64,000 nucleotides of DNA from Burkholderia ambifaria (GTDB taxonomy: Bacteria > Pseudomonadota > Gammaproteobacteria > Burkholderiales > Burkholderiaceae). The stretch is from assembly GCF_001443045.1 (NCBI RefSeq), contig NZ_LKPJ01000032.1, positions 1-64,000 of the forward strand. Reading direction: 5' to 3'. The notes beneath the pieces were generated by a model. The model did not search any database, was not told the DNA's origin, and saw only the letters and a program-made list of their open reading frames with translations. The position numbers and the translations under genes are program-made. Positions 1 to 8,122 of this stretch are shown here, one piece after another; positions within the stretch are counted from its first letter, which is position 1, and the number at the start of each line of letters is the position of its first letter.

Positions 1-21
1 GCTGTTAATTTTTAAAGAGCG
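1..21 (-). promoter_or_regulatory. rRNA operon leader with boxA (partial)
   Basis: On the minus strand positions 21-12 read CGCTCTTTAA, a boxA antitermination element. It is followed by the AAATTAACAGC stretch that usually precedes 16S rRNA in Burkholderia. The 16S gene itself would lie to the left, outside the window. The assignment rests on boxA plus the strong promoter at 82-110; no mature rRNA sequence is visible here. Confidence 0.7.
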
Positions 22-81
22 TTTCTGCGAGGAACTTCGTGTTTCTCAGCAGCGCTGCGTTTTCAGCAGCAGAGAAGCGAG

Positions 82-110
82 ATTATGAACCGTGTTTCTC
101 AGTTCGTCAA
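82..110 (-). promoter_or_regulatory. Strong sigma-70 promoter, probably rrn P1
   Basis: The minus strand has -35 TTGACG (110-105), a 17-bp spacer and -10 CATAAT (87-82), about 60 nt upstream of boxA. The direction and the boxA leader point to an rRNA operon leaving the window to the left. The remainder of 111-400 is non-coding and shows no other recognisable signal. Confidence 0.75.
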
Positions 111-401
111 CAACTTTTTTAACTGCTTCGTTGCGACGGCTGGGGTTCAACTCCGTGTGCGCCGGGGCTCTACAACCCGCCCTCAACCGCACCGCTTCCC
201 TTCTTCCCCCGCGCTGCGTTTCCGTTAGCGCGAAAGAGGCGTGATTCTATGCAGTCACCGCCAATCGCGCAAGGGGTTTGATGGATTTTTCTTCATCCCC
301 GTCGATGCGGCCTTTCCGCCATGCCGGAGCACGAGACCGCTTATCGTGCAAAGAACGGACTAGAATATGAGGTTCTTCGCCTCTTTCTATACGTATTTAA
401 T

Positions 402-1619
402 ATGCGCCAGCGAATCGCCAAACGCCTCCCCCCCGACGCCGACAAACTGGTCGGCCTGTCGCTTGCGCTCTTCGCCTCGGGTAGCCGCATCGAGGATCGC
501 TTCTGGGAAGCGAAGCTCGACGCGCTGCTCGCCAAGATCGTTCGCAACGGCAACCAGACCACGCTCGACGCAGCCCTCGACCATCTGCAGCAGAACCACC
601 CCGATGCCTATGGCGCGCTCGCCGACATGGCCGAGACGCATAGTGAATCGATGGTGATCGAGCATGACGACCAACCGTACGATGCTCTGCTGGTCGCCGT
701 TCCCGTTCTCGCGTGGACGCGCTACATGATTCCGTCGGGTCCGCTGAAAGGCGATGTCGCCGACGCACTGCGCACGCAACTGCAGGCACACGTGCTCGCA
801 ACCGGCACGCTCGTCGGACTGGCCCCGTTCCTGTACAGCATCGACCAGCTGCCGCGCCACCACGTCGAGACCTACCGGCTCGCCCAGCAGCTGGCGCATG
901 CGGCAATTGGCCAGCATGCCGCCAAGCTGAGCTTCGGGGACCTGCCCGAAACCTCGCCTATCTTGGCCGACCCGCGCTTCCTGCTCGCCGTCGTCGCCGC
1001 GCCAGCGGGTGCACCGCTGTTCCGCTGGCAGGAAGAAGAGCACGGCAACCGGATCGAACGCGGCCAGTGTCTCGAGCAGTGGACCGCCCAGGGCGGCCCG
1101 AACCTGTCGGTTGCCCTCCCCGGCTGCGAGTTCGAATGCTTGCTTCCGGACGCGTACTATTCGGCCTGCCGCGATGCAGACGAACGCATCCGTCCGCACA
1201 CGGTCCGAACGGCCGTCCGTTATCTTTTTGACACACTTGGTGCGGCGCCGCAGGAACTGCGCGCCGTGGTCGCGGGCTTCGGCGAACGCCGGATCGACGA
1301 GTATCGCGTCGGCTTCACGCGACGTGCCAGCAACGACGTAATCTATGGCGTTGTGTGGCCGCTCTACGGCCGCGAGAACGGCGATGTGTCGATCGACAGC
1401 GCGACGCTCGAAGGCGAAGCACCGATCGAAGGGCCGCTCGAGGAAATCGTAAGTCTGCTGAAGGAATGCGGTGTAACCGACGTCCGCCGGCACGCAGGCC
1501 GCTTCGAGCCCGAGTATTGCGACGACTGCGGCGTGCCGCTCTATGCGGATCCGCTCGGCGAGATCGTCCATGCGGAAATGCCGGAAGACGCATCACCGGC
1601 CCAACCGCACTTTCACTGA
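402..1619 (+). CDS. DUF2863 family protein
   Basis: The 405-residue protein has no recognised enzymatic domain and matches the DUF2863 family of Burkholderiales as I recall it; its function is unknown. It appears soluble, with no signal peptide or membrane segment. The C-terminus carries a CDDC motif (CxxC) near residue 380, which could bind a metal. The frame is open from 321, but the conserved N-terminus (MRQRIAKRLPPDADKLVGL) begins at 402; there is no clear ribosome-binding site there, so 321 remains possible. It stands alone, divergent from the rRNA promoter and closed by the terminator at 1655-1690. Confidence 0.85.
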   Translation: MRQRIAKRLPPDADKLVGLSLALFASGSRIEDRFWEAKLDALLAKIVRNGNQTTLDAALDHLQQNHPDAYGALADMAETHSESMVIEHDDQPYDALLVAVPVLAWTRYMIPSGPLKGDVADALRTQLQAHVLATGTLVGLAPFLYSIDQLPRHHVETYRLAQQLAHAAIGQHAAKLSFGDLPETSPILADPRFLLAVVAAPAGAPLFRWQEEEHGNRIERGQCLEQWTAQGGPNLSVALPGCEFECLLPDAYYSACRDADERIRPHTVRTAVRYLFDTLGAAPQELRAVVAGFGERRIDEYRVGFTRRASNDVIYGVVWPLYGRENGDVSIDSATLEGEAPIEGPLEEIVSLLKECGVTDVRRHAGRFEPEYCDDCGVPLYADPLGEIVHAEMPEDASPAQPHFH

Positions 1620-1654
1620 TCGCGAACCGCAGCGCTCGCCGAGCCTGCCCCACG

Positions 1655-1690
1655 AAGCCGCTTCTGGTTCCTGCCGAAGCGGCTTTTTTC
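1655..1690 (+). terminator. Rho-independent terminator after DUF2863 gene
   Basis: A perfect 10-bp stem, AAGCCGCTTC (1655-1664) pairing with GAAGCGGCTT (1676-1685), has an 11-nt loop and is followed by a run of T on the plus strand. Confidence 0.85.
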
Positions 1691-1829
1691 TCGCCCGCGT
1701 TTCCCTCACTCAAAATTTCGGACTTTTCCTAAGCCTTTCGGCCAAGCAGACATCGTGTAAGGTTTTTGTCATTATCGGATCCAACGCATGCCGACGGCAG
1801 CTCAATGACTTACCTTACGGAGGTTGAAT

Positions 1830-2666
1830 ATGCGGTTCCTGGTGCTGAACTCAGACGCCGAACGGCGTGACGGACTGAAGGCCCTGCTACGGCAGATCGA
1901 CCGTCACGCCAACATCAACGATGCGCCCGACAGTTTCCAGGCGCGTCGACTGCTGCGCACCCAGCGCTTCGACCTCGTTACGATCAACTGGCCGGACGTC
2001 GGGCGGCTCAGCGAACTCCAGGCGCTCTGCAGCGCCTGCTCGCCGACGCCCGCAGCGGTACTGATCGACGAATCCACGCCGGAAGCCATCCAGCGCTTCT
2101 ACAACTACGGCGTCGCGGGCGTGATCCCGCACTCCATGCGGCCGCATCTGATCGTGCGGGCACTCGAGATGGTTCTGCTGGGCGGCCACTATATCCCGCC
2201 CATCGCGCTCAGCCTGCTACCGTCCGCCGCTGCGGCACGCCACGACGCCCATTTCCAGACACTCGCCGGATCGCTGCCGCGCCGCCCGCCCAGCAGCCTC
2301 CTGTCGCCGAGACAGGCGCAGATCATGCGCTTCGTCCATATGGGCAGCACCAACAAGATGATCGCCCGCACGCTCGGCATCAGCGAAGGCACCGTGAAGA
2401 TCCACCTTGCCAGCATCTTCCAGCAGCTTGGCGCGGCAAACCGAGCCGCCGCCGTCGCGATCTACAACGGCTGGCTGTCGCCACATCTCGAGGTGCTGCT
2501 GGCGAACCGTGAACGCGCAGGCAAGCCGGTCGTCGGCGAACGCGGCCCGGTCCCGCTGCGCACGCAACGGAACAACCGTCCGTACCCGCTGCCGGCCGCG
2601 AGCACCGGCACCCGCGACCTGCCGCTCGCGGCCGAACCGCCGGCGCGGTTTCGGCGCGAACGCTAG
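1830..2666 (+). CDS. LuxR-type regulator with degenerate receiver domain
   Basis: This 278-residue protein has an N-terminal receiver-like fold (about residues 1-120) and a C-terminal GerE/LuxR helix-turn-helix (about 157-208, with the motif ARTLGISEGTVKIHL). The usual phosphoacceptor aspartate is replaced by Asn53 (DLVTINW), and the conserved lysine near residue 110 is absent (GVIPHSM). It may therefore be phosphorylation-independent. A Pro/Arg-rich tail follows the HTH. The start is ATG 1830, behind a good TTACGGAGG site at 1815-1823; a TTG two codons upstream is less likely. No partner kinase lies nearby, and its targets cannot be told from the sequence. Confidence 0.85.
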   Translation: MRFLVLNSDAERRDGLKALLRQIDRHANINDAPDSFQARRLLRTQRFDLVTINWPDVGRLSELQALCSACSPTPAAVLIDESTPEAIQRFYNYGVAGVIPHSMRPHLIVRALEMVLLGGHYIPPIALSLLPSAAAARHDAHFQTLAGSLPRRPPSSLLSPRQAQIMRFVHMGSTNKMIARTLGISEGTVKIHLASIFQQLGAANRAAAVAIYNGWLSPHLEVLLANRERAGKPVVGERGPVPLRTQRNNRPYPLPAASTGTRDLPLAAEPPARFRRER

Positions 2667-2741
2667 TCGGGCAGTATCGATATTGCGACGGTCTGCATGT
2701 GCGAATTCCCACCTTTGATGCTCAACGAGTAATATGGACGC

Positions 2742-3416
2742 ATGGGTTTTCTTTTCACACCGCTTCCGCTCTGGGTCGGCATCGGCGGCTGGATCGCCGC
2801 CGTGGCTCTGCTCGCGCTCGCGCTCTGGAATCGTCCCTTCGTCCGTCTGCAGGACGCAACGCTCCAGCACGTGTGGCTCGCGCTCGTCACTGCGATCACG
2901 GTTCTGTGGGCCTCGAATGCATGGCTCGAGGACGGCATCGTCATGCACCTGCTCGGCGCGACGCTGCTCGTCACGCTGTTCGACTGGACGCTCGCGCTGA
3001 TCGCGATGGGTGCCGTCACGGCCGTCGCCGCGATCGTGTTCGACGCGCCGTGGCAAGGCATCGGCCTCACCTATCTGATCTACGGTGCGCTGCCGGTCGC
3101 TGTGTCCGCGTTGCTGCAGCGCGCCGCGATCGCGTGGCTCCCGCACAACCTCGCCTCGTTCATCACCGGTCAGGGATTCCTGTCGCCGGCCATCGCGATC
3201 GTCGCGGTCGCCGCGGCCGCGGCCGGCGTCCAGCTCGCACTCGCGGACGGCGTGCCCGTCGTGATTCCCGCCGGCTATCTGCTCAACACCGCGCTGCTCG
3301 CGCTTGGCGAAGCGTGGTTCACCGGCATGGCCACGGCGCTCATCGCCGTCTATCGGCCGGCATGGGTCACGACATTCGACGTGCGGCGCTACCGTCTCGG
3401 TGGCCCGCGCGCCTGA
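2742..3416 (+). CDS. CbiM-like energy-coupling factor permease
   Basis: This is a 224-residue, almost entirely hydrophobic protein with about six membrane helices. It resembles the CbiM/energy-coupling-factor substrate-binding (S/M component) family that takes up cobalt or nickel. No ATPase (CbiO), T component (CbiQ) or small CbiN is encoded nearby, and no cobalamin riboswitch is seen upstream, so the substrate is uncertain. The gene begins 75 bp after the LuxR-type regulator on the same strand. The family call is moderately sure; the function is inferred. Confidence 0.7.
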   Translation: MGFLFTPLPLWVGIGGWIAAVALLALALWNRPFVRLQDATLQHVWLALVTAITVLWASNAWLEDGIVMHLLGATLLVTLFDWTLALIAMGAVTAVAAIVFDAPWQGIGLTYLIYGALPVAVSALLQRAAIAWLPHNLASFITGQGFLSPAIAIVAVAAAAAGVQLALADGVPVVIPAGYLLNTALLALGEAWFTGMATALIAVYRPAWVTTFDVRRYRLGGPRA

Positions 3417-3530
3417 CTGCACTTTGTCCCGATGCAATCGATGCGCGCGACGATCCGCTTCCACAGCGCGGGAGAGTGTGGCATCTACTGCCGCACAACT
3501 TTTTTACGCTAAGATTGAACTCCTGATCTT

Positions 3531-3556
3531 CATCGGGCATCTATACGTGCCCGATG
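3531..3556 (+). promoter_or_regulatory. Hairpin covering a candidate start codon
   Basis: CATCGGGCA (3531-3539) and TGCCCGATG (3548-3556) form a perfect 9-bp stem with an 8-nt loop. The last three bases are the ATG at 3554, so in mRNA the upstream start codon of the next gene would be buried. There is no T tract, so it is unlikely to be a terminator. Confidence 0.45.
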
Positions 3557-4204
3557 CCTCATTTGCTCCTCACCAATAACCAGATGGACAGCTCTCCTGC
3601 CTCGCTCCGGATTTTCCGGGCGCTCGGCAAGCTGGCAGCCTGTGTCGCGGGCCTGTCGCTTGCGCTGCCGGCACCGGTATTCGCCGACCTCCTCGACCAG
3701 CGCTCCGAACTGATCAACAAATTCGTCAACGAGATGCATGCCGATCCGATCGTCGCCGATTGTGCGGCGCACGGCAGCTTCATCGCAAGCACATCGTCAG
3801 CCTTCGACCGCGTCGACTTCGCGCCGAACGCGTTCGAAAGCGGCAACGCGACGATCACGCCGTGGAACGATTCGTTCGATCAGGGCAAGCAGCGCGTAAA
3901 GGTCGACAACATCGTCACCGTAGACGGCCTCGGCATCCACAGCGACGGCAGCGACCCGACACCGCTGAAATTCCGCTGCGGCTACATCGGCCAGCAAATG
4001 CTCGCATTCAGCTGGAACGATCCCGTGCCGCCGCTGAAGCCACGCGTCGAGCGCTCGTCGTCGCCGCAGAAATTCAAGGGCAAGTCGCACCGCGGCAAGG
4101 TGAAGGCCAAGACATCCGGCCGCACCGGCAAGAAGGCCGTTGCAACGAAGAAATCAAGCGGCCAGAAGAAAGCCGTGAAGAAGAAAACCGTGAAGAAGTC
4201 CTGA
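3554..4204 (+). CDS. Secreted BspC-like protein with lysine-rich tail
   Basis: A 216-residue protein with a Sec signal peptide (hydrophobic LAACVAGLSLALPAPVFA, likely cleaved after the final Ala). A mature domain of about 120 residues with two cysteines follows. The last 40 residues are a Lys-rich tail of GKSHRGKVKAK and KKAVKKKTVKK type, like histone H1 or alginate-regulator tails. The globular part recalls the BspC-domain proteins of Burkholderia, but I am not certain. Two starts are possible: ATG 3554, inside a hairpin, or ATG 3584, which shortens the n-region. Neither has a clear ribosome-binding site. It is a single gene, convergent with the carboxypeptidase gene. Confidence 0.7.
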   Translation: MPHLLLTNNQMDSSPASLRIFRALGKLAACVAGLSLALPAPVFADLLDQRSELINKFVNEMHADPIVADCAAHGSFIASTSSAFDRVDFAPNAFESGNATITPWNDSFDQGKQRVKVDNIVTVDGLGIHSDGSDPTPLKFRCGYIGQQMLAFSWNDPVPPLKPRVERSSSPQKFKGKSHRGKVKAKTSGRTGKKAVATKKSSGQKKAVKKKTVKKS

Positions 4205-4230
4205 TACGACGGAGCGGCAACGACAGAAGC

Positions 4231-4268
4231 AAAAAAGCCGGCGCATCACACGATGCGCCGGCTTTTTT
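4231..4268. terminator. Bidirectional terminator
   Basis: A perfect 17-bp inverted repeat (AAAAAAGCCGGCGCATC and its complement) has a 4-nt loop. It has an A run on the left and a T run on the right, so it can end transcription from both converging genes. Confidence 0.92.
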
Positions 4269-4287
4269 CACATCGACGGCGGTGCGC

Positions 4288-5442
4288 TTACGCGAACGTC
4301 TCGACGTGCACCAGGATCGCCGCCAGCATCGCAGCACCCAGCGCGGCGCTGCGTTCGCCGTTCCAGCCGCCCCGCTCGTCGGGCAGGTTCGCGTTGTCCT
4401 TGAACGGCATCTCGAGCGTCAGAGACAGGCAACCGAACTGGTGGCCGATGTACTTCGACGCGAGCTTGAGCGCATCTTCCTTGTACTTGCTTGCCGCATA
4501 GCCGTGCTCTGTCTGGAAATCCGGGCTCGCGACCTTGAACGCATCGATGAATGCGGTCTGCTCCTTGCCCTGCTGCTCGGTGAAGCTCGGCAGCATCTCC
4601 GAACCCGCGACGAACACGTACGGGAGATCCTCGTCGCCGTGAATGTCGAAGAACATGTCGCAACCGATCGCATGAATCGCATCGCGCACCGCCAGCACTT
4701 CGGGGCTGCGTTCGGGATCGGGCTCCATCCACTCGCGGTTCAGGTTCGCGCCCGCCGCATTGGTGCGCAAGTTGCCGTGTACGCTGCCGTCCGGGTTCAT
4801 GTTCGGGACAATGTAGAACGTCGCGCGATCGTACAGCTTGCGCGCCACCGGATCGCCCGCCCAATCACCCCATCCGGCCAGCCGCTTGACGAGCCCTTCG
4901 ATGAACCACTCGGCCATCGTCTCGCCAGGGTGCTGACGCGCGATGATCCACACCTTCTTCTTCGGCATGCCGTCGACCTCCGGCGTACCCAGCGACAGCA
5001 ACGACATAGGACGGCCTTCGACCGTGCGACCGAGTTCGACGATGCTCGCCTGCGGCAGCTGCTGGACCGCGCCGAGGAACGCCGCATGACGCTCTTCGGA
5101 ATACGGCTCGAAATACGCGTAGTAGATGCTGTCGAACTCGGGCGTATGATCGATGGTCATCGTCTTGCCGTCGAACGTCGTCGGCACGCGGAACCAGTCG
5201 ACGCGATCGTAGCTCGCGACCGCGCTGTAGTTGCGCCATCCCGACGGATACGCGCATTCGGCCGCATTCTCGAACGACATCACGCATCGTTCGCCGCGCG
5301 CGCCCGTCAGGCGGTAGTAGAACCATTGCGCGAACTCCGAGCGGTTGTCGCCACGCACGCGCAACCGGATCGCGTCCGGGCTGTCGCACGATACGACGTC
5401 GATGGCGCCCGCGTCGAAATTGCTGGTGATCGAAAGGGTCAT
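4288..5442 (-). CDS. M14 carboxypeptidase, cytosolic (CCP-like) type
   Basis: This 384-residue zinc carboxypeptidase has an N-terminal beta domain (about 1-120, with FYYRLTGARG) typical of the AGBL/CCP branch of family M14, followed by the catalytic domain. Zinc ligands are His171 and Glu174 (HPGE) and His268 (DIHGD). The NPDG (216-219) and NLNREW (233-238) substrate motifs and the catalytic Glu344 (LTLEMPF) are all present. There is no signal peptide, so the enzyme is probably cytoplasmic. Eukaryotic relatives remove glutamate from tubulin; the bacterial substrate is unknown. The start is ATG 5442 behind GGAGAG; the frame extends to 5499. Confidence 0.85.
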   Translation of the reverse strand: MTLSITSNFDAGAIDVVSCDSPDAIRLRVRGDNRSEFAQWFYYRLTGARGERCVMSFENAAECAYPSGWRNYSAVASYDRVDWFRVPTTFDGKTMTIDHTPEFDSIYYAYFEPYSEERHAAFLGAVQQLPQASIVELGRTVEGRPMSLLSLGTPEVDGMPKKKVWIIARQHPGETMAEWFIEGLVKRLAGWGDWAGDPVARKLYDRATFYIVPNMNPDGSVHGNLRTNAAGANLNREWMEPDPERSPEVLAVRDAIHAIGCDMFFDIHGDEDLPYVFVAGSEMLPSFTEQQGKEQTAFIDAFKVASPDFQTEHGYAASKYKEDALKLASKYIGHQFGCLSLTLEMPFKDNANLPDERGGWNGERSAALGAAMLAAILVHVETFA

Positions 5443-5530
5443 CTGTCTCTCCAGTTGCGACCGGAACGGGCGGTTTGCCCCCTGCCCGGCCTCATGCATG
5501 CGCCGGCCGTCTCGTGAACGGCCGACATGG

Positions 5531-6313
5531 TCACTCGCCGATTCGCCGGCGATATACGTAAGTCGAATCGTTCGATGCTGCAGCGTCGAACGCGTAGTCG
5601 TCCGCCGCGAAATCCTTCAGCGCCGCCGGTTCGGCGATGCGGTTCTCGACGATGTAGCGCGCCATCAGGCCACGGGCGCGCTTCGCGTGGAAGCTGATGA
5701 TCTTGTAGCGACCGCCCTTCCAGTCCTCGAATATCGGCGTGACGACCGGTGCCGCCAGTAGTTTCGGCTTGACCGACTTGAAGTACTCGGTCGACGCGCA
5801 ATTGATCAGCACGCGCGCCGCACCGCTGCGCGTCTCGAGCTGCTCGTTCAGCGCCCGCGTGATCCGGTCGCCCCAGAACGCATACAGATCCTTGCCGCGG
5901 GCGTTCGCGAACCGGGTGCCCATCTCGAGCCGGTACGGCTGCAGCAGGTCGAGCGGGCGCAGCAGTCCGTACAGGCCGGACAGCACGCGCACGTGCTGCT
6001 GCGCGTAGTCGAGATCGGCGACCGACAGCGATTTGGCATCGAACCCTTCGTACACGTCACCGTTGAACGCGAGCATCGCCTGCTTCGCATTGGCCGGCGT
6101 GAAGGTCGGCGACCAGTCCGCGTAACGCTGGAAGTTCAGGCGCGCGAGCGGGTCGGAGATGTCCATCAGCGTCGCGATGTCCTGTGGCGACAGCTTGCGC
6201 AGGCCGTCGATCAGTTCCGACGCCTCGTCGACGAATGCAGGCTGCGTGTAAGACGGGACGTGGGCGGGCGTCTCGTAGTCGAGGGATTTGGCGGGAGAGA
6301 GAACGATTATCAT
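5531..6313 (-). CDS. yaaA: Peroxide stress protein YaaA
   Basis: This 260-residue protein is a full-length member of the YaaA/DUF328 family. It opens with the diagnostic [14 protein letters not shown] and contains the family segments [21 protein letters not shown] and [15 protein letters not shown]. In E. coli YaaA lowers free iron during hydrogen peroxide stress and belongs to the OxyR regulon; the same role here is inferred. It is transcribed on the minus strand, divergent from the PIN gene with only 57 bp between them, so their promoters must overlap. It lies 88 bp upstream of the carboxypeptidase gene on the same strand. Confidence 0.93.
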   Translation of the reverse strand: MIIVLSPAKSLDYETPAHVPSYTQPAFVDEASELIDGLRKLSPQDIATLMDISDPLARLNFQRYADWSPTFTPANAKQAMLAFNGDVYEGFDAKSLSVADLDYAQQHVRVLSGLYGLLRPLDLLQPYRLEMGTRFANARGKDLYAFWGDRITRALNEQLETRSGAARVLINCASTEYFKSVKPKLLAAPVVTPIFEDWKGGRYKIISFHAKRARGLMARYIVENRIAEPAALKDFAADDYAFDAAASNDSTYVYRRRIGE

Positions 6314-6370
6314 AGAGGCTCGCTGGCACGCCGTGCCTTGCGGTCAGACGAAAACCACCGATTGTAACGA

Positions 6371-6868
6371 ATGACCCGCTCTCTCGCCCCGCATGCCGCA
6401 CATCGCGTCGTGCTCGACTCGAACGTCTGGATCGACATACTCGTATTCGACGACCCTGCCACACGCCCGATCCGTGCCGCGCTCGAACGCGGCACGCTGG
6501 CCGCCGTGATCGACGGCCGCTGCCTGAACGAACTCGAGCTCGTGCTCGATTACCCGCAGTTCCAGGCGCGCGCGATCGACAAGGCCGAGGCGCTCGCGAC
6601 CGTCGCCCGCCTGACGAGCGTCGTCGAGCCGCCGCCCGTCGACGCCGACGCGCCGCCGCTGCCGAAGTGCAAGGACCGCGACGATCAGAAGTTTCTCGAG
6701 CTCGCGCGCGCCGCGCAGGCCGAATGGCTCGTGTCGAAGGACCGTGCGCTGCTCAAGCTCGCGAAGCGCACCGCACGCGACTTCGGCTTCCGGATCGCGC
6801 AGCCCGCGCCGTTTACCGAAGCCTGCGCGCTCGATGCCGCGTCGGCCACCCCCACCACGCCGGCCTGA
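6371..6868 (+). CDS. PIN-domain protein, putative toxin-type RNase
   Basis: A 165-residue PIN-fold protein of the kind annotated as 'putative toxin component, PIN family'. The acidic metal-binding residues appear in order: Asp in VLDSNVW, Glu in LNELELVL, Asp in KDRDDQKF and Asp in SKDRALL. Family members are Mg-dependent ribonucleases. No small antitoxin gene adjoins it (yaaA is divergent; an aminotransferase gene follows after 33 bp), so it may be a chromosomal housekeeping PIN protein rather than half of a toxin-antitoxin pair. Confidence 0.8.
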   Translation: MTRSLAPHAAHRVVLDSNVWIDILVFDDPATRPIRAALERGTLAAVIDGRCLNELELVLDYPQFQARAIDKAEALATVARLTSVVEPPPVDADAPPLPKCKDRDDQKFLELARAAQAEWLVSKDRALLKLAKRTARDFGFRIAQPAPFTEACALDAASATPTTPA

Positions 6869-6901
6869 CGGCCCCGGCGCCACCCGCTTGCGATCGTATC
6901 G

Positions 6902-8074
6902 ATGAACGCTCCTTCCGACATGCCTACGACTCCTGTTTTCCCCTCGCGCCTGCCGAACGTCGGCACCACGATCTTCACGGTCATGAGCGCGCTCGCCGCC
7001 GAGAAAGGCTCCGTGAACCTCGGCCAGGGCTTCCCCGATTTCGACTGTGACCCGCGCATCGTCGACGCGGTCGCGGCCGCAATGCGCAACGGTCACAACC
7101 AGTATCCGCCGATGGCGGGCGTCGCGCCCCTGCGCGACGCGATCGCCGACAAGATCGCGCAGGTCTACGGCCGGCGCTACGATCCGGCCACCGAGATCAC
7201 GGTGACGGCCGGCGCGACGCAGGCACTGCTGACGGCGATCCTGTGCGCGGTGCATCCGGGCGACGAAGTGATCGTCGTCGAACCGACCTACGACAGCTAC
7301 CTGCCGTCGATCGAACTCGCCGGCGGCAAGCCCGTGTTCGTCACGCTGGAAGCGCCCGACTACGCGATCCCGTTCGATCGTCTCGCTGCCGCGATCACGC
7401 CGAAGACGCGGATGATCATGATCAACACGCCGCACAACCCGACCGGCACCGTGTGGCGCGAGGCCGACATGCGCAAGCTCGAGGAGATCGTGCGCGGCAC
7501 CAACGTGCTGATCCTGTCGGACGAAGTGTACGAACACATGGTCTACGACGGCGCGCGGCATGAGAGCGTCGCGCGCTACCCGGAACTGGCCGCGCGCAGC
7601 TTCATCGTGTCGAGCTTCGGGAAGACCTATCACGTGACGGGCTGGAAGGTCGGCTATGTCGCGGCGCCGGCGGCGCTCACCGCTGAGTTCCGCAAGGTCC
7701 ACCAGTTCAACGTGTTCACGGTCAACACGCCGATGCAGATCGGGCTCGCCGACTACCTGCGCGATCCGGCGCCGTACCTGACGCTGCCCGACTTCTACCA
7801 GAAGAAGCGCGACTTCTTCCGCGCCGGCCTCGAACGCACGCGCTTCAAGCTGCTGCCGTGCCCCGGCACGTACTTCCAGTGCGTCGACTATTCGGCGATC
7901 AGCGACCTGTCCGAAGCGGAATTTTCGAAGTGGCTCACGTCGGAGATCGGCGTGGCGGCAATTCCAGTGTCCGCGTTCTATCATGAGCCGCACGAATCGG
8001 GCGTCGTGCGCTTCTGCTTCGCGAAACAGGAGAGCACGCTCGCGTCCGCACTCGAACGGCTCGCGCGCCTGTAA
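6902..8074 (+). CDS. PLP-dependent class I aminotransferase (YbdL/methionine type)
   Basis: A 390-residue fold-type I aminotransferase. Cofactor residues are visible: Asn179-Pro180 (HNPTGT), Asp207 and Tyr210 (LSDEVYEH), and the Schiff-base Lys241 (SSFGKTYHVTGWKVGY). The N-terminal NLGQGFPDF and QYPPMAGVAPLR segments place it near YbdL, a methionine/kynurenine-glutamine transaminase type that uses 2-oxo-4-methylthiobutanoate or aromatic oxo acids. The exact substrate is inferred. A second Met seven codons in is an alternative start. It probably shares a transcript with the PIN gene 33 bp upstream. Confidence 0.88.
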   Translation: MNAPSDMPTTPVFPSRLPNVGTTIFTVMSALAAEKGSVNLGQGFPDFDCDPRIVDAVAAAMRNGHNQYPPMAGVAPLRDAIADKIAQVYGRRYDPATEITVTAGATQALLTAILCAVHPGDEVIVVEPTYDSYLPSIELAGGKPVFVTLEAPDYAIPFDRLAAAITPKTRMIMINTPHNPTGTVWREADMRKLEEIVRGTNVLILSDEVYEHMVYDGARHESVARYPELAARSFIVSSFGKTYHVTGWKVGYVAAPAALTAEFRKVHQFNVFTVNTPMQIGLADYLRDPAPYLTLPDFYQKKRDFFRAGLERTRFKLLPCPGTYFQCVDYSAISDLSEAEFSKWLTSEIGVAAIPVSAFYHEPHESGVVRFCFAKQESTLASALERLARL

Positions 8075-8078
8075 GTCC

Positions 8079-8106
8079 GGCACGGGCAGCCAATGCTGCC
8101 CGGTGC
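8079..8106. terminator. GC-rich hairpin between convergent genes
   Basis: GGCACGGGCAGC and GCTGCCCGGTGCC pair around a CAAT loop with one bulged base. It sits exactly between the convergent aminotransferase and GST genes. It lacks a T tract on either side, so the call is tentative; it may be a weak or Rho-assisted 3' end. Confidence 0.4.
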
Positions 8107-8122
8107 CTCGCCCGGCTCGCGC

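Noticed and set aside
2667-2741. Cobalamin or nickel riboswitch before the CbiM-like gene
   Set aside because: The 75-bp gap is too short and has no B12-box or NiCo motif.
6371-6868. Toxin-antitoxin pair with the PIN protein
   Set aside because: No small upstream or downstream antitoxin frame on the same strand; the neighbours are yaaA and an aminotransferase.
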